Shown here: positions 26,827 through 35,900 of the stretch, piece after piece
Layout of the letters: the number at the start of each line of letters is the position of its first letter
Numbering within the stretch: the stretch's first letter is position 1
NCBI GenBank assembly: GCA_021324135.1
Contig: JAJPJO010000168.1
Span: 1 to 64,000, forward strand
Direction of reading: 5' to 3'
Length of the DNA stretch: 64,000 nt
DNA from: Pseudomonadota bacterium
GTDB lineage: Bacteria > Cyanobacteriota > Vampirovibrionia > Obscuribacterales > Obscuribacteraceae
Translations under genes and position numbers: made by a program
The notes under the pieces: generated by a model
What the model was told of the DNA's origin: nothing
What the model saw: only the letters and a program-made list of their open reading frames with translations
The model's database searches: none

Positions 26827-28077
26827 CTCCAGGCATCTGATCCGAATCGGCATTCGATAAGAAATTTTGTCGTGCGCCAGTTTTATGCCGGGCGCCCTTT
26901 GCACGAGCGTGCTGATTGCCACCTGAGCCAGCAATCTGGCAAGATGCGAGCCGAGACAGAAGTGCGTTCCTGCACCGAATGCCAGATGCCTGTTACTGTT
27001 CGGCCGCAAAATGTCCAATCGATCGGGCTCGTCGAAAATTGCCGGATCTCTATTGGCTGATCCGATTAGCAGATGAACGGTTTCGCCCTTCTTGAGCAAT
27101 TTTGAGCGCAACTCCACATTCTCCTTGATGAAGTAAGGCACAATCTGGCCCGAAGCTTCAAATCGGGCCAGCTCATCAACGGCACGTTCGATATAGGTTG
27201 GATTCGCCCTGAGCAATTCGAACTGGTCCGGATTTCTGAGCAAGGCAAGTACGCCGTTGCCGATTAGAAATGCCGTGCTTTCGAAGGCCGCCATGACCAG
27301 ATAAAGGGCATTGGCAAGGACCGTATCATGAGAGAGCGACCTGCCCTCAGCCTTGTGCTTGAGAAGATCTGTGATTGAGTCATTGGCCGGCTGTCGTTTG
27401 CGCTCCAATACGATGGGCTTGAGTAATGCCGCCAGTCGAGCGGTCGTCTCCTCCAGCTTGTCCCTTTCGGCCAGGACAGGGTCGAAGCAAAGCATTAGCT
27501 CCCTCAAGAGATCGCAAATTTCTTTTGATTCCTGTGGTATTCCGATTTGTTTGAAGGCAAAGTGCGATGAGAGCGGGAAAGCATAATGCTCAAGCAAATC
27601 AAAGGCACCGGTTTGATTCTCAACATCATCCCATAATTGCCGGGCATATTGCGCAATTTCATCAGTCAACATTTGCACGGATTGTTTTGAAAAGCGCTGA
27701 TTTAGTGGTGTACGAATCTTTGTATGCTGGGGCGGATCGTAGTTTGATATGAAGCCTTTCAAATCGATGGCGGGCTGCTTAACGCCCATGAACATCTCAT
27801 TTGAAAGCGACTTCAGTCTCTGGATGAAGCCTCCAAAAGGACAGCTCTGTTCTGAATTGTTCAGCACTTTTGTAAAATTGCGGTCACGTAAGCAGAAGTG
27901 CACATCCTCGTACTTCGAAATCAGCCACCAGTGTCGATCGGCATTATAAAAAACAGGAGCTTGCTCTCTTAGCACCGCATATAGTGCGTAAGGATTCTGG
28001 ACAAATTCGGGGCGGACGGGATCAAAAGGATCCGCCAGAAAAGATAGAGGAGAATCTAATGCCGTGCCCGTTCTCAT
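26806..28077 (-). CDS. Cytochrome P450
   Basis: ATG 28077 (MRTGTALDSPLSFL) has GAAAGG just upstream and is preferred over the ORF limit at 28116, giving 423 residues, the usual size for a soluble bacterial P450. The haem loop is FGAGTHFCLGSHLARL with the thiolate Cys374; the K-helix ExxR is DELARFE; HLAFG and the HTKIRTPLNQRFS (C-helix arginine) segment also fit. The I-helix reads MAAFESTAFL, so the usual AG-x-x-T is AF-E-S-T. It requires ferredoxin partners that are not in the window. It sits on the opposite strand between the two exporter genes and is probably a tailoring enzyme of the locus. Confidence 0.95.
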   Translation of the reverse strand: MRTGTALDSPLSFLADPFDPVRPEFVQNPYALYAVLREQAPVFYNADRHWWLISKYEDVHFCLRDRNFTKVLNNSEQSCPFGGFIQRLKSLSNEMFMGVKQPAIDLKGFISNYDPPQHTKIRTPLNQRFSKQSVQMLTDEIAQYARQLWDDVENQTGAFDLLEHYAFPLSSHFAFKQIGIPQESKEICDLLRELMLCFDPVLAERDKLEETTARLAALLKPIVLERKRQPANDSITDLLKHKAEGRSLSHDTVLANALYLVMAAFESTAFLIGNGVLALLRNPDQFELLRANPTYIERAVDELARFEASGQIVPYFIKENVELRSKLLKKGETVHLLIGSANRDPAIFDEPDRLDILRPNSNRHLAFGAGTHFCLGSHLARLLAQVAISTLVQRAPGIKLAHDKISYRMPIRIRCLESLPVVL

Positions 28078-28336
28078 AGACCTTTCGTTTCTGCAGACGG
28101 CTTGCAAACCGCGCAAAGCCGCTTAGATCTAGCTCAAGACTATACCCCACTCCTGGTTCAACGTTATGAGCATTGCCTTATGGGCAGTCAGCACCTGGAT
28201 TTCCGAGCCAAAATTAGGTGCGGCTAAGATTTCCCTGAGGTTGTCATCTATATAATTGACCAGTCTAGCTGTGTGGCTGTGCGTGCAATCAAACAACCAG
28301 AAATATGATTTGCTGGATCGGGCTCCGTTGTCGACT
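28078..28336. other. 259-bp divergent region between P450 and ABC permease genes
   Basis: Should hold promoters for both flanking genes. No strong box or operator was found. A minus-strand frame (28129-28350) is open here but lacks a ribosome site. Confidence 0.35.
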
Positions 28337-29224
28337 ATGGAGCCGTCCATCGAGCATGCGCAAAATGCGAACAGCGGCTCGGATGCCATCCTGGAATTCG
28401 CCGCTGAAAGCCCTCTTCGCCAGTTCAAAGGCTTTATCAGGCAGGTATGTGACGATTTATTATCCGCCCGGGCTCCCGCCTATCGCTTGTTTAAGAGCGC
28501 CATAGCGCAAAGGTATCGCCATTCTTCTCTGGGACTGCTCTGGGCGTTTTTGCCATCGGCGATAGTGGCGGCCATTGTCTCACTGGGACAGAAGCATGTT
28601 CCTGCGCTTGCTCCAATAGACATTTCCGGTCAGTTTTATGCAATTTTCGGTCTCATTCTTTTCCAAACACTTCTTGAAACCTTCAATACACAGCGATGCC
28701 TGTTCACGGCAAATCGACACCAGCTCAATCGTCACCGGCGCATATTAGAGGCATCTTTTCTGGCTGGACTTCTAGACAATCTGTTCAGCCTGGCTGTGAA
28801 GCTACCCATACTGATTGGCGCCCTTATCTTATGCGGCGTGCATCCTGCCTCGACCGTCATTCTGGGACTGTTTGGTATCCTGCTTGTACTGGCATTCGGC
28901 ACCACGCTGGGAATTCTGGCAGCACCATGGAACGCGCTCAGAGGAGACCTGAATCACGTCATGGGATTTTTTCCCTGGATTCTGGCAGCGACGACGCCTG
29001 TGTTCGTTAAACCCACCGTCGACTCCCTTTGCTGGAAGTACTATCTCCTCAATCCGCTTACCTGGGTCTTTGAAGCAGTGCGAAATTTCTTTTATGGAAA
29101 CGCCACCATGGGTGATGGCATTGTCATGCTTCTCGTTTGCTCCATAACCTTCATCCTACTTCCCGTGAGCTGGCTCATTTGCCGCATTGCCCGTCCCTAT
29201 GTCATTGAGCGAACGATGGTCTGA
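28337..29224 (+). CDS. Wzm-type ABC-2 transporter permease
   Basis: The frame is open from 28256 (TTG), but the sequence up to ATG 28337 (MEPSIEHAQNA) looks non-coding; neither has a strong ribosome site, so the start is uncertain. The product has a cytosolic amphipathic start, the diagnostic AIAQRYRHSSLGLLWAFLPS, and six hydrophobic segments, ending in a short basic tail. This is the membrane half of polysaccharide/lipid exporters and pairs with the Wzt-type ATPase upstream. The stop is three bases before the ATG of the AT-P450 fusion gene, so both are probably cotranscribed. Confidence 0.9.
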   Translation: MEPSIEHAQNANSGSDAILEFAAESPLRQFKGFIRQVCDDLLSARAPAYRLFKSAIAQRYRHSSLGLLWAFLPSAIVAAIVSLGQKHVPALAPIDISGQFYAIFGLILFQTLLETFNTQRCLFTANRHQLNRHRRILEASFLAGLLDNLFSLAVKLPILIGALILCGVHPASTVILGLFGILLVLAFGTTLGILAAPWNALRGDLNHVMGFFPWILAATTPVFVKPTVDSLCWKYYLLNPLTWVFEAVRNFFYGNATMGDGIVMLLVCSITFILLPVSWLICRIARPYVIERTMV

Positions 29225-29227
29225 GCC

Positions 29228-31447
29228 ATGGCCGTGCGAGACTTATACAACAAAATTCAAAACTTGTTCGCCTCAAAGGAGTCGCAGACATTTGCAGGCG
29301 GCCGCCAGCCTCAAGGTCGTCTGCTATTCCTGTTCCCCGGCGCACACGGCTTTTGGCCCGGAATAGGACAGGGACTCTATCGCACTGAGCGCATCTTCCG
29401 GGACACAGTTTGGCAATGCAATAAAGTAGTCGCGGACAGATTCAAGCTAATCGATTATTTTGAAAACAACTTGAGCGAAGAGCTCATCAACAGCGGTCTT
29501 CTGCACTCACCTATTCTTCATGCCGTTATCCATATAGCGCTTTCGGAGCTCTGGCTAGCAAAGGGCGTAGAGCCTCATGGAACTATCGGCTGCAGCATTG
29601 GGGAAGTGACCTCGTGTTATGTCAACCGATCGCTCGGACTGGAAGACATTCTGCGCTGCGCTTCCTTTCCCAGATGTGACCCTGGTCGAATATTCAGTAA
29701 GGCAAAACTGTTCGCCGTTCAGCACAATGCGCAAGTCTTGGACAGGCTCTATAAAGAGTGTCCCGTGCAGGTCTTCACCTGTGCAGAGTTTGGCCCGACC
29801 TTCAATGTTTACGGCTGCTTTCCAGAAGATCTGGGTACAGTCCTGTCTGTTTTGGAAGAGAACAACATTGCTTACTACAGCTTCAGCGGCGATTACGGAC
29901 TTCATATGCCGCTCCAGGAAGGTGGCATGGAGATATTTTTCCAGGAGCTGGGTGAACTGGCACCCGAAAAAGCACGCTACGACTTCTACTCCAATCTGTC
30001 CGGCGCCCAAAACCCGGAAGGAGTCTCACTAGACACCACCTACATGTATTGGCTATCGGTAAAGCCGGCACGTTTTACAGCAGCAATTCGGCAGGCGATC
30101 ATGGATGGCTATGACACCATATTAAGTATCGGCGCCAGCTCGATAATTCTTCCCCAGATTCAGCAGCTTTCTGCTGAAATGGAAACAGAGCTTACGATAC
30201 TCGATTCTATGCGCAGTGACGAGCCTGAGGAGGACACCTTTGAGAAGACATTTTATACTCTTGCCGATCTTGGCTTAGTGAAATCGCGGCGGCATCGGCA
30301 AGCAAGTAACCTCGAATTTAAAGACCAAAAGCACATAACGCCGCAAACTGCGGATCTGCAATCAAGCGAATTTATACAAAATCCATACCTGTACTATGAA
30401 TCTTTGAGGCAAAATGGATCCGTCCATTTCCTCAGCAAGCACGGCTGCTGGATTGTGCTTGATTACGATGATGTTCAATCCGCATTGCGACAACCTCAGT
30501 TGTTTTCCAGTCGCGACCAATCAGTGATTCCCATTTTGGTGGGCTCAGATCCTCCTGCGCACACAGACATTCGGCAAAACATACAGTCGTTTTTTTCCGG
30601 GCGCGAACTATTGCACGTGCAAGGCTACATTGAGGAATGCGCGCGTCGATTATTGCAAGCCTCTACATCTGGGAAAAACGAGTTCGACCTGGTCAACGAT
30701 TATGCCGTACCACTGGCCGATTTAGTGATGGGTCGCTGCCTGGATCTAAAGGAAGCGGATGTGGCAGCTCTTAAACAATGCATTGGCAAAAGCGGAAGCG
30801 ATCACACAGAAGCGATCGAAAACTTTTTTGTGTCCTATCTGAATAACGGCGAAGCGTGCTCGAGAAATCGAATTGCGGACGCCCTCATAACCGGGGCGGG
30901 CGGCAAGAAGTTCACACCAGATGAGATCGCTTCATTGCTTAAGCTGTTCTGGCTTGCAGGAACGACTACGGTCAGCACGCTGATCAGCAGTGCCGCATTT
31001 GTTCTGTTGCATCATCATGTCGTCGCTTATGAGGTTCGAAGCAAGACCGATTTGTTGCCGCAATTCATCGAGGAAGTGCTGCGCTTCGAAACACCTGAGC
31101 AAACAGCAAGACGCATTACCCTGGAGGAAACTGTCGTGTCGGGAGTTACTATCCCCCGAGGCGCACAGGTCAGGCTTTGCGTGGGCGCCGCCAATAGAGA
31201 TCCGAAGAAATTTGCCCGGCCTGATTTGTTCATCCTGGGCCGAAACCCTAAAGAGCATATCGCCTTCGGTGCCGGACCTCACTATTGTCTCGGCGCTGCT
31301 CTTGCCCGCATGGAAGCGCTCGCTGCCATAGAGGCATTGTTAACAGCCTTTCCAAACATGTGCCCCGTCGAATCTCATCGAGCCGCTAGATACGTGCGAC
31401 TCTCAGACCACAGCCGCTCGCTCGAGAAATTGCTCGTGCGGGTCTAG
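29228..31447 (+). CDS. Acyltransferase-cytochrome P450 fusion protein
   Basis: The 739-residue chain joins two enzymes. Residues about 30-335 resemble a polyketide-synthase/FabD acyltransferase: FLFPGAHGFWPGIGQGLY, nucleophile S123 in GCSIGEV (usual GHSLGE) and H226 in GLHMPLQ as the partner histidine. The arginine that binds the malonyl carboxylate (25 residues after the serine) is Pro here, with Arg one place later, so a malonyl substrate is doubtful. Residues about 378-739 are a P450: I-helix LAGTTTVST, ExxR EEVLRFE, haem loop FGAGPHYCLGAALARME with Cys687. Both halves look intact. It is coupled to the exporter permease and converges on the PPTase gene, overlapping its 3' end by 45 bases. 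Confidence 0.88.
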   Translation: MAVRDLYNKIQNLFASKESQTFAGGRQPQGRLLFLFPGAHGFWPGIGQGLYRTERIFRDTVWQCNKVVADRFKLIDYFENNLSEELINSGLLHSPILHAVIHIALSELWLAKGVEPHGTIGCSIGEVTSCYVNRSLGLEDILRCASFPRCDPGRIFSKAKLFAVQHNAQVLDRLYKECPVQVFTCAEFGPTFNVYGCFPEDLGTVLSVLEENNIAYYSFSGDYGLHMPLQEGGMEIFFQELGELAPEKARYDFYSNLSGAQNPEGVSLDTTYMYWLSVKPARFTAAIRQAIMDGYDTILSIGASSIILPQIQQLSAEMETELTILDSMRSDEPEEDTFEKTFYTLADLGLVKSRRHRQASNLEFKDQKHITPQTADLQSSEFIQNPYLYYESLRQNGSVHFLSKHGCWIVLDYDDVQSALRQPQLFSSRDQSVIPILVGSDPPAHTDIRQNIQSFFSGRELLHVQGYIEECARRLLQASTSGKNEFDLVNDYAVPLADLVMGRCLDLKEADVAALKQCIGKSGSDHTEAIENFFVSYLNNGEACSRNRIADALITGAGGKKFTPDEIASLLKLFWLAGTTTVSTLISSAAFVLLHHHVVAYEVRSKTDLLPQFIEEVLRFETPEQTARRITLEETVVSGVTIPRGAQVRLCVGAANRDPKKFARPDLFILGRNPKEHIAFGAGPHYCLGAALARMEALAAIEALLTAFPNMCPVESHRAARYVRLSDHSRSLEKLLVRV

Positions 31448-32179
31448 ATCAGCATATTGGAAATCGTCGATGTGCCAATCGAACGCGCTGATCGTGGGGC
31501 GATCGGATAGGTTCTCGGCCAATGCCGCGGCATAGCAACCAGACGTATTCAACCAGTGCACACGCCAGCCAGAGCTCGATTCGCCTGCTTCATCTATGAT
31601 CGCCGTGCAGCCATTTTGAAAGTGAAAGCTGGGGACTGAGAAGGATTGAAACGACCGAGACAATCCCTGTCCGGTGGCTTTGACAAACGCCTCCTTTGCC
31701 GTCCAGAGGCGAAAAAATGCCTCCTGCTTTTGATCATCGGCAAGTGAATTTAATGCCATCGCCTCGTCTGTCTGGCAGACTCGCAAAGCAATCTCATTGA
31801 TATTTGGTACAGTGCGTATCTTCTCCACATCCACGCCGAGATCCGCATGCGCAGAGACGGCCAAGAGATTCATCCCCCCGGAATGAGAAAAACTAAAACG
31901 CAGTCTCTCTTCATTGGCAATAGACGGTTTACCATAGAGTCCCAATTTAAAAACCACATCTGCCGGATGCACAAACAGGTACTTTGAAAGAACGGCTCGC
32001 AGATATGCTCTGGAGCACATAAAACCTTCTTGCAATTCTTGAGTGACAAAACGATTCGCTCGCTCGAGTTCATCAGAAGATAACCATGTCTTCAATTGCC
32101 GGGAAGCGATGGCGCCTGGTTGGCGACGAAAGGACCAGATGTGGATGTCGCCTTTGCTCAAATGCCAGTTTCTAAGCAT
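31403..32179 (-). CDS. Sfp-type 4'-phosphopantetheinyl transferase
   Basis: The 258-residue pseudo-dimeric enzyme carries GVDVEKI (D117, E119 bind Mg2+) and FRLWTAKEAFVKATG (E163, K167), the two motifs of Sfp-type transferases; GKPSIANEERLRFSFSHSGG precedes them as expected. It attaches phosphopantetheine from CoA to the serine of carrier proteins, here presumably S1367 of the PKS. It lies 19 bases after the type II thioesterase gene in the PKS operon. Its 3' end overlaps the AT-P450 gene on the other strand. Confidence 0.95.
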   Translation of the reverse strand: MLRNWHLSKGDIHIWSFRRQPGAIASRQLKTWLSSDELERANRFVTQELQEGFMCSRAYLRAVLSKYLFVHPADVVFKLGLYGKPSIANEERLRFSFSHSGGMNLLAVSAHADLGVDVEKIRTVPNINEIALRVCQTDEAMALNSLADDQKQEAFFRLWTAKEAFVKATGQGLSRSFQSFSVPSFHFQNGCTAIIDEAGESSSGWRVHWLNTSGCYAAALAENLSDRPTISAFDWHIDDFQYADLDPHEQFLERAAVV

Positions 32180-32198
32180 GTGGAAATCCTTCCATAGA

Positions 32199-32972
32199 TC
32201 AGTCCAGGCGCTTCAGAACTTCACTCAAGAGTTGTCCTCTCACATCTTGCTCCTTCAAAGAGAAATGTCCACCCGGCAGGATATGCATGTCAAAATTCTT
32301 GCTCGTCTGATCGCGCCAGCCCGAAACGTCCTTGGCGCCGGCGCGATGATCATCGCCAAAGGCGAAGGCGGTAATCCCGATATCGAGCGGCTTTTCCTGG
32401 CAGTAGTTGCGCTTCTCCAAGATCGTAAAATCGGCTCTCATAAGTTTAAGAATCAGGGCGCGCATTTCCGCATCGTTAGTGATCGCCTTAGGAGTGCCAC
32501 CAAATGAAGTGACCTCAGATAAGAGATCTGAATCGCACATGGTATGCAAAAGAGGTTGGTGCATAGGCGCTTGCGGTGCCGAAATTGCAGAGACGAAAAG
32601 ATGATTCGGTTGAGCCTTTCCCGATCGGCGAAGAGCGCGGCAAAGCTCAAAGGCAATAATGCTGCCCAGGCTGTGTCCGAAAAAGTAAAATGGCAGATCA
32701 AAGAGCGGGTCCATTTCCTCGACAAGAATAGTTACCAGCTCGCTCAGATCAGTAATTGGCTCCTCGCGCAAACGATGCTCTCTGCCCGGCAGCTGGATCG
32801 CGCAGGTTTCGACATCATTGCCCAAAATGTCCGCCCAGGGCCGGTAACCGAGCGCACCACCGCCTGCCCATGGGAAGCAAAAAATTCGCTTTTTTGCATG
32901 GGGACCATGGTTCCAGCGAAAGATCCACTTACTTGAGGCAAGCGATTCAACATTGGGAAGTGCCGTGCTCAT
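32199..32972 (-). CDS. Type II thioesterase
   Basis: The 257-residue alpha/beta hydrolase has the GrsT/RifR pattern: CFPWAGGGALGYRPWAD at the oxyanion side, IQLPGREHRL, nucleophile S101 in FFGHSLGS and the catalytic H236 in LPGGHFSLKEQ. Such stand-alone enzymes release wrong or stalled acyl groups from carrier proteins; as the PKS has no thioesterase domain of its own, this protein could also release the product. The gene begins five bases after the PKS stop and precedes the PPTase gene by 19 bases, so the three form an operon. Confidence 0.95.
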   Translation of the reverse strand: MSTALPNVESLASSKWIFRWNHGPHAKKRIFCFPWAGGGALGYRPWADILGNDVETCAIQLPGREHRLREEPITDLSELVTILVEEMDPLFDLPFYFFGHSLGSIIAFELCRALRRSGKAQPNHLFVSAISAPQAPMHQPLLHTMCDSDLLSEVTSFGGTPKAITNDAEMRALILKLMRADFTILEKRNYCQEKPLDIGITAFAFGDDHRAGAKDVSGWRDQTSKNFDMHILPGGHFSLKEQDVRGQLLSEVLKRLD

Positions 32973-32977
32973 TCGAA

Positions 32978-35900
32978 TTACCTGTTCGATTGACGAGCTA
33001 GCTCGTTTTGCCGGACCATTTGTTGGGCATCGGGATCGTTCACAACCTTCGCTGCGTCGCCTCGCAACTGCGTCTCAACATACTCGCTCAAGCAGTCTAC
33101 GCTGGGATACTCGTATAACTTTATGGCAGAAATAGCAGGTCCGCCCAGATCAGACTGGATGCGATTTGACAGCTCCACGGCCATCAGTGAATCGATGCCT
33201 AAGTCGAAAAGACTCTGGTTCGAATGGAGGTTTTTATTTGCCGGCCATTTAAGAATCTTGCGCACCTGATGCTCCAGGTATTCCTTCAAGACCTGTATGC
33301 GCTCTGCTGATGCTCCGTGTCTCTCGAGCTCTGCAATGCGGGCTCTCAATACAGCGGTCTGCTCTTGAGCCTCCGCTCTTTCCAATTCCGGCTCGATTTT
33401 TTCGGATGGTCCCGGCTTTCTATTGCGCGAGTTCGAGTTCTGCAATGTCGAGTACTGCAGGACAACCGATTGACTATCGGCTTGTCCGACGATCACTGCT
33501 TGTTGAGTGCCGCTGCCCAGCGTGATCACCTCGACGGATTCAAAACCTTCATCCTTCATTAGTTTCGTCCATTTAGATGAGGCGAGGAAAAGATGGTCGG
33601 GACGCAAATCAAAATCGTTGAAATGCCACCAACCCTCCAAACTGCCAAAGGCAACATCCAACCATACAGCGCTGGCGACCGGCTCGAGCGCGAGAATAAA
33701 TCCGCCCGGGGAGAGAAGCTGTTGAAGACTCCTGATCGATTCTCTGACCGAGCGTGTGGCATGAATGACATTGGCTGCAATTACAACATCAAATTGGTTT
33801 GCCGAAAAGCCTTGTGATTTTGGATTGCACTCCAGGTCGAAGCGCTCAAATTGCATGAATGGGTATTGGGAAAAACGCTGCCGTGCACGCTCCAAGAACA
33901 ATGGCGACACATCGGTAAATACATATTCACATCGCTCGGCAGATAATTCCGGCAAAACAAGATTGGTAGTGCCGCCCGTGCCGGCACCTACCTCCAGTAT
34001 TCTCAATTTCCCTTGGCCCGAAAACTTAGGGATTATCGACCTGAGAATTTCCCTCAATAACTTATTGGCGAGTTTGAAATAGGGTGCGCGGTAATAAACG
34101 TCTTCAAGCGAGACCTCCGGTGGAGCTGGAAACAGCAGCGACAGCGGATCCTGTCCGCCGGACCATAGCAAATGCAGATGGTCGGCGCTACGCTTGAGCA
34201 GAGTAAGCTCTATTGAAAAATCCGGATACCGATCAAGAATATCTTTATGATGCTGCTCGAGATCATCCAGTGACGGCCAACAAACGACGGACCAGAGCTG
34301 GCCCGTCTTCTTCAGAATCCCTGCCTCGATCAGCCGGGTGAGGCAATACTCCACATAACGTCTATGCCGGTCAATGATCCTTAAGTCCTTGCACAACGCA
34401 TCGACTTCAAAAGTATCACCGATTCGAGGCTTCCAACCCAACCTTTCCAGAGCCCTGCATATGTAATCATGGCAGAGTGGCACAAGTTCATTTTGCATGC
34501 CTTGCTCATCTGATAACAGCTCAGCGACATGCCGGTGAGCGAGAATGCCCTCCACTTCCTTAACAACGGCGGCACTATCCAGCTTTGGAAACTTGGCCAC
34601 CAGTTGGCATACCTGCTCCTCCGCCTTCTCCAAAATTTCCAGCCAATAGCGCTCTCGCTGCCAGGGGTAAGTAGGCAATGAAACCTTTCGTCGCTCATAG
34701 AAGCTTTCAAAACCAAGCCAGTCGATCGCCGCTCCGCTCACGTACAGCCGAGCAATACTTTCGAGCAGCACCACCCATGGTGCCTCTCCCCGGCGCATTG
34801 ACGGCAACCATTGCACTTTGCGATCGCCCTGGCAATCCATGCCGAATGTTATAAGCTGAGGTTGCGGACCAAGCTCGACAAATGTATTGCAGCCCTCGTC
34901 CATAGCCTTTTCGATCGCCTGCTGGAATTTGACCACCGCGCGCGTGTTGTTCGCCCAGTATTCCGCATTGATCCCCTCAGGAGCGACCAGGTCCGCAGTT
35001 ATGCTCGAAATCAACGGCAGTCGCAAGTCTTCGTATTCGGCTCTGTTCGCCGCCGCTAACAATTCCCTTTTCACAGGCTCGATATTGCCTGAGTGGAAGG
35101 CATGATATATGGGCAAACGTGTCGCCTGTATAGCTTGCTTCTGGCAAAGCGAAATCAGATCGTCGCATCGATCGAGGCTGCCGGCAACAACCGTCTGGGT
35201 GGGTGAATTGATACAGGCTATCTCAAAATCAGGAATCGCTTTTAGAAGCTCCTCGACTCTTTGCCACGGTGCCTGTACAGCTAACATGGTCCCATTGGGG
35301 TGTTGCCTCGTCAGCCGACCGCGCGCAACAATAAGATCGAGGGCAGTTTCAACCTTCATTGCACCGGCAATGACCGCAGCCGCATATTCTCCCAGGCTAT
35401 GGCCGAGCACCAGATGCGGTACCACACCGAAACTTTGCCATAGTTGCCCGAGAGCGTACTGAAGAGCAAATAAGCAGGAATGGGAGTAGACCACGTCCGA
35501 GAGCATTGGGTTGGTGCCATAAAGTGAATCGAGCAGACTAAATTCTTCATCGTATTGGGAGAAACGGACGGCACATTCATCGATCGCTTCCCGGAAAACC
35601 GGACTTGTACGATACAACTCACGTCCCATCTCCGCATCAAGTGAAAATCCCTGGCCCGAAAACAAGAATGCAATCTTTGGCTTTTCGGTGCCGGTTGCGA
35701 CCGTACCGCTCCGGTAATCGCGAGCGGTAAGCTTAGATCTGAAATCATCGAGATCGCGCGCTACGACAGACAGGCGATGCTCATGTCGAGCTCTACCAGT
35801 ATTGGCTGAGTAGGCTAGATCAGCAAGTTTTTGTCCCGGATGTGCCTGAGCGTGGGAAAGAAAACGCTCTTGAAGTTGCTCCAGCGCCTCAGGAGTTCTA

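Noticed and set aside
28129-28350. Minus-strand frame of about 73 codons upstream of the P450
   Set aside because: The composition is fairly protein-like and it would sit 51 bases ahead of the P450, but no ribosome site precedes any start and it runs into the permease gene. It could be a remnant.
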